NCBI RefSeq assembly: GCF_020866965.1
Contig: NZ_JAJATX010000004.1
Coordinates: 28,689-92,688 of the forward strand
Direction of reading: 5' to 3'
Length of the DNA stretch: 64,000 nucleotides
Source of the DNA: Microvirga roseola
GTDB lineage: Bacteria > Pseudomonadota > Alphaproteobacteria > Rhizobiales > Beijerinckiaceae
Every line of letters starts with the position of its first letter. Within the stretch, counting starts at the first letter, position 1. Below the pieces are notes generated by a model. That model saw only the letters and a list, made by a program, of their open reading frames with translations, did no database searches and was not told the origin of the DNA. The translations under genes and the position numbers were made by a program. Below, piece by piece: positions 62,288 to 64,000 of the stretch.

Positions 62288-62596
62288 TCAGAAGCGGTAA
62301 ACGGGCCTGCGCACCGTGCGGCAGACCTCCACCGGGCGGCGCACCCAGCGGTAGCCGTTCCAGATCCGCTGCGGCTGGATCCAGCAGCGCTGGACCGTGC
62401 GGAACGGGCGATACGGCCGGTAGGCGCGGTGTGGCCTGTAGCCCCGATACGGCCGGTGATACTGGACATGCTGGACGACGGGTGCGCTGTAGCCATAGCC
62501 TGTGCGATAGGACTGGTGGGCCTCCGTCGGCTGGGCGGACAGGGCTCCGAGGCCGAGGGTGGCAAACCCCAAAACACCGAAAAGCAATCGACGCAT
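62288..62596 (-). CDS. Small secreted Tyr/Arg/Pro-rich protein
   Basis: A 102-residue protein with a signal peptide (MRRLLFGVLGFATLGLGALSA, cleavage near residue 21-26). The mature part has low-complexity repeats of HRPYRGYRPHRAYRPYRPFR type and two cysteines (QRCWIQPQRIW and EVCRTVRRP). It is probably a basic, surface-binding or matrix-like protein. Such short secreted proteins are common in Hyphomicrobiales and have no assigned function. An AAGGAGAA ribosome-binding site precedes ATG 62596. Confidence 0.75.
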   Translation of the reverse strand: MRRLLFGVLGFATLGLGALSAQPTEAHQSYRTGYGYSAPVVQHVQYHRPYRGYRPHRAYRPYRPFRTVQRCWIQPQRIWNGYRWVRRPVEVCRTVRRPVYRF

Positions 62597-62744
62597 CTGA
62601 TTTCTCCTTAAATCCGGCCGGTTGCCGAAAACGAGTCGGCAAGGCTGCTGCTCAGGATCAGAGGCTATTCCCGCCCACATGAACGCGATCCGACAGCTTC
62701 CCTAAAGGAACGTTCATCTTGGGAATGGCCGCCTCGCGCCCTAC

Positions 62745-63641
62745 ATGGACGCCATGGCCCAACCCATCGTGTCGCTCATGCTTCCAGAACGCCTGCAGTT
62801 TCTCCTCCCCAGCCGCTATCGTACCTACCGGCACCCCATCGTGCCCGTCGTGCGCCTCTCAGGCCCCATCGGAGCCGTCATGCCCATGCGGCCCGGGCTT
62901 TCCATGGCGAGCGTCGCACCGGTGCTGGAGCGCGCCTTTTCGTTTCCGGGCGCGAAGGCGGTGGCGCTGGTCATCAATTCCCCCGGCGGATCAGCGGCCC
63001 AGTCGCACCTCATCTTCAGGCGCATCCGCGCCTATGCGGAGGAGAAGAAGCTGCCGGTCTTCGCCTTCGTGGAGGATGCGGCGGCCTCCGGCGGCTACAT
63101 GATCGCCTGCGCGGCGGACGAGATCTTCGCCGATCACACCTCCATCGTCGGCTCCATCGGGGTGGTCTCGGCGGGGTTCGGCTTCGACAAGCTCATCGAG
63201 CGCTTCGGAATCGAGCGGCGGGTCCATACGGTGGGCGAGAACAAGTCCATGCTCGACCCGTTCCGGCCGGAAGACCCTGAGGACGTGGCGCGGCTCAAGG
63301 GCCTGCAGCAGCGGATCTACGAGGTTTTCACCGGCCTCGTCCGCGCCCGCAGGGGCGCAAAGCTCGACGAGGAGAAGAGCGATCTCTTCACCGGCGCCTT
63401 CTGGGTCGGGGCGGAGGCCATGGAGCGCGGTCTCATCGATGGCCTGGGCGATATCCGCTCGGTGATGCGGCTGCGCTTCGGGGAGAACGTCCAGTTCCGC
63501 ATGATCGAGCCGGCCCGCACGCCGTTTCTGGCCCGTCTCCTCGGACGCCGCGTTCCCGGCCAGGCCGGCAGCCTGGTCGATCCCGGCGAGATGCTGGGGA
63601 CGCTGGAAGAGCGGGCCGCCTGGGCGCGGCTGGGATTGTAG
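62745..63641 (+). CDS. S49-family signal peptide peptidase-like protease
   Basis: A 298-residue serine protease of the SppA/SohB class, without an obvious long membrane anchor. The catalytic serine is in FVEDAAASGGYMIACAADEIF, the catalytic lysine in VGENKSMLDPFRPEDPEDV, and INSPGGSAAQSHLIF is the conserved substrate-cleft loop. SppA enzymes degrade cleaved signal peptides or membrane proteins. ATG 62745 is used; a second ATG lies 9 bases on. It precedes glyQ by a 269-base gap with repeats. Confidence 0.9.
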   Translation: MDAMAQPIVSLMLPERLQFLLPSRYRTYRHPIVPVVRLSGPIGAVMPMRPGLSMASVAPVLERAFSFPGAKAVALVINSPGGSAAQSHLIFRRIRAYAEEKKLPVFAFVEDAAASGGYMIACAADEIFADHTSIVGSIGVVSAGFGFDKLIERFGIERRVHTVGENKSMLDPFRPEDPEDVARLKGLQQRIYEVFTGLVRARRGAKLDEEKSDLFTGAFWVGAEAMERGLIDGLGDIRSVMRLRFGENVQFRMIEPARTPFLARLLGRRVPGQAGSLVDPGEMLGTLEERAAWARLGL

Positions 63642-63719
63642 GCACCGCGGAAGCTTCATCCCGAGAGTCTGGCTCGTCATGCGCCTACCGGCTCTCCTCC
63701 CCACAAGGGGGAGGGGTAT

Positions 63720-63840
63720 TCGCGTGTCATCCCCGGCGAGCGCAGCGAGGGAAGGGGATCCCACGCACAGACGCGGCGCTGTGGATTCCCTTCCCCTCCG
63801 ATGGCTGCGCCATCTCCGGCCGGGAATGACGGGAGGCGCC
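63720..63840. repeat. Intergenic repeat with long imperfect palindromes
   Basis: Starts CGTGTCATCCCCGGCGAGCG and continues to GGCCGGGAATGAC. It contains an inner arm GGGAAGGGGATCCCAC that is matched by GTGGATTCCCTTCCC. This is a common genome-dispersed element type in Hyphomicrobiales. No gene lies between the S49 gene and glyQ. Confidence 0.65.
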
Positions 63841-63910
63841 CCAGCGCTTGACTTGGAAGCCCTCGCATCCCAAGGGTGCGCCTGAGATTTTCAAAGACCG
63901 GACGCGATTT

Positions 63911-64000
63911 ATGACGAGCGAACCCGCGCATATGAATCCTGCGCGCTCCTTCCAGGGCCTCATCCTCACGCTCCAGCGCTACTGGGCGGAGCAGGGCTGC
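63911..64000 (+). CDS. glyQ: Glycine-tRNA ligase alpha subunit, N-terminal part
   Basis: The window ends inside this gene after 30 codons. Residues 8-30 read MNPARSFQGLILTLQ followed by RYWAEQGC, which is the near-invariant start of bacterial GlyQ proteins. The ATG at 63911 is the first in frame; the family often starts at the second (63932), so the first seven residues may not be translated. The enzyme, with GlyS, charges tRNA-Gly. The rest lies beyond the right edge. Confidence 0.93.
   Translation, partial: MTSEPAHMNPARSFQGLILTLQRYWAEQGC

Overview
The window reads as ordinary chromosome of an alphaproteobacterium of the order Hyphomicrobiales, most like Microvirga/Methylobacteriaceae or a relative; that placement is inference. 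Grounds are the high G+C content (by eye), a CcrM-type GANTC methyltransferase beside rnhB, an F0 ATP synthase operon with both b and b' subunits, GcvP split in two, a five-step hut pathway with HutF and HutG, an LsrB/VtlR-like LysR regulator, IalB- and AtpI-type proteins, and the palindromic intergenic repeat family common in this order. No phage, insertion sequence, CRISPR array, rRNA or tRNA was seen.

Layout. 1-2143: end of an IalB-family gene, a lipoprotein and a CNNM/CorC membrane protein. 2320-8147: glycine cleavage operon gcvT-gcvH-osmC-(unknown)-gcvPA-gcvPB, headed by a tandem glycine riboswitch and closed by a hairpin. 8183-10939: a frameshifted GNAT gene, a HAD phosphatase, a small unknown protein and an amidoligase without its usual partner. 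10944-22356: two LysR regulators, two M20 peptidases, a complete Dpp/Opp-type peptide importer and an SBF-type transporter. 22382-33294: histidine utilisation, with hutIHGUD leftward, hutFC rightward, and an SsuABC/NMT1-type importer whose upstream region carries the same operator motif as the hutI-hutF gap.

33388-42091: F0 operon (atpI, B, E, b', b), then smc, a DsbA-like protein and a DciA-like DUF721 protein on the minus strand, with mutY divergent. 42098-47079: a probable accessory block of LysR, alpha/beta hydrolase and a two-gene iron-type importer without an ATPase. 47218-54232: ccrM, rnhB, a PA0069-type radical SAM protein, a short glycosyltransferase-like protein, moaB, a membrane protein, a YpfJ-type metalloprotease and a uracil-DNA glycosylase. 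54521-64000: ETF-QO, a TPR protein, ispE, an AraC-GyrI regulator, a polyprenyl diphosphate synthase, a DUF2007 protein with a TrmN6-like methyltransferase, a small secreted protein, an S49 peptidase and the first 30 codons of glyQ.

The best-supported new link is in the hut region. Three perfect GT-N-TA-N-AC sites, the HutC-subfamily operator pattern, occur at 31055-31062, 31086-31093 and 25132-25139. They tie the sulfonate/nitrate-class importer at 22382-24999 to HutC control and make it a candidate histidine or urocanate uptake system of an unusual family. No wholly new multi-gene system was found. Other open points are the orphan amidoligase with a strong hairpin upstream, the foreign-looking gene inside the gcv operon, the cysteine-poor uracil-DNA glycosylase and a CtrA-like box upstream of ccrM.
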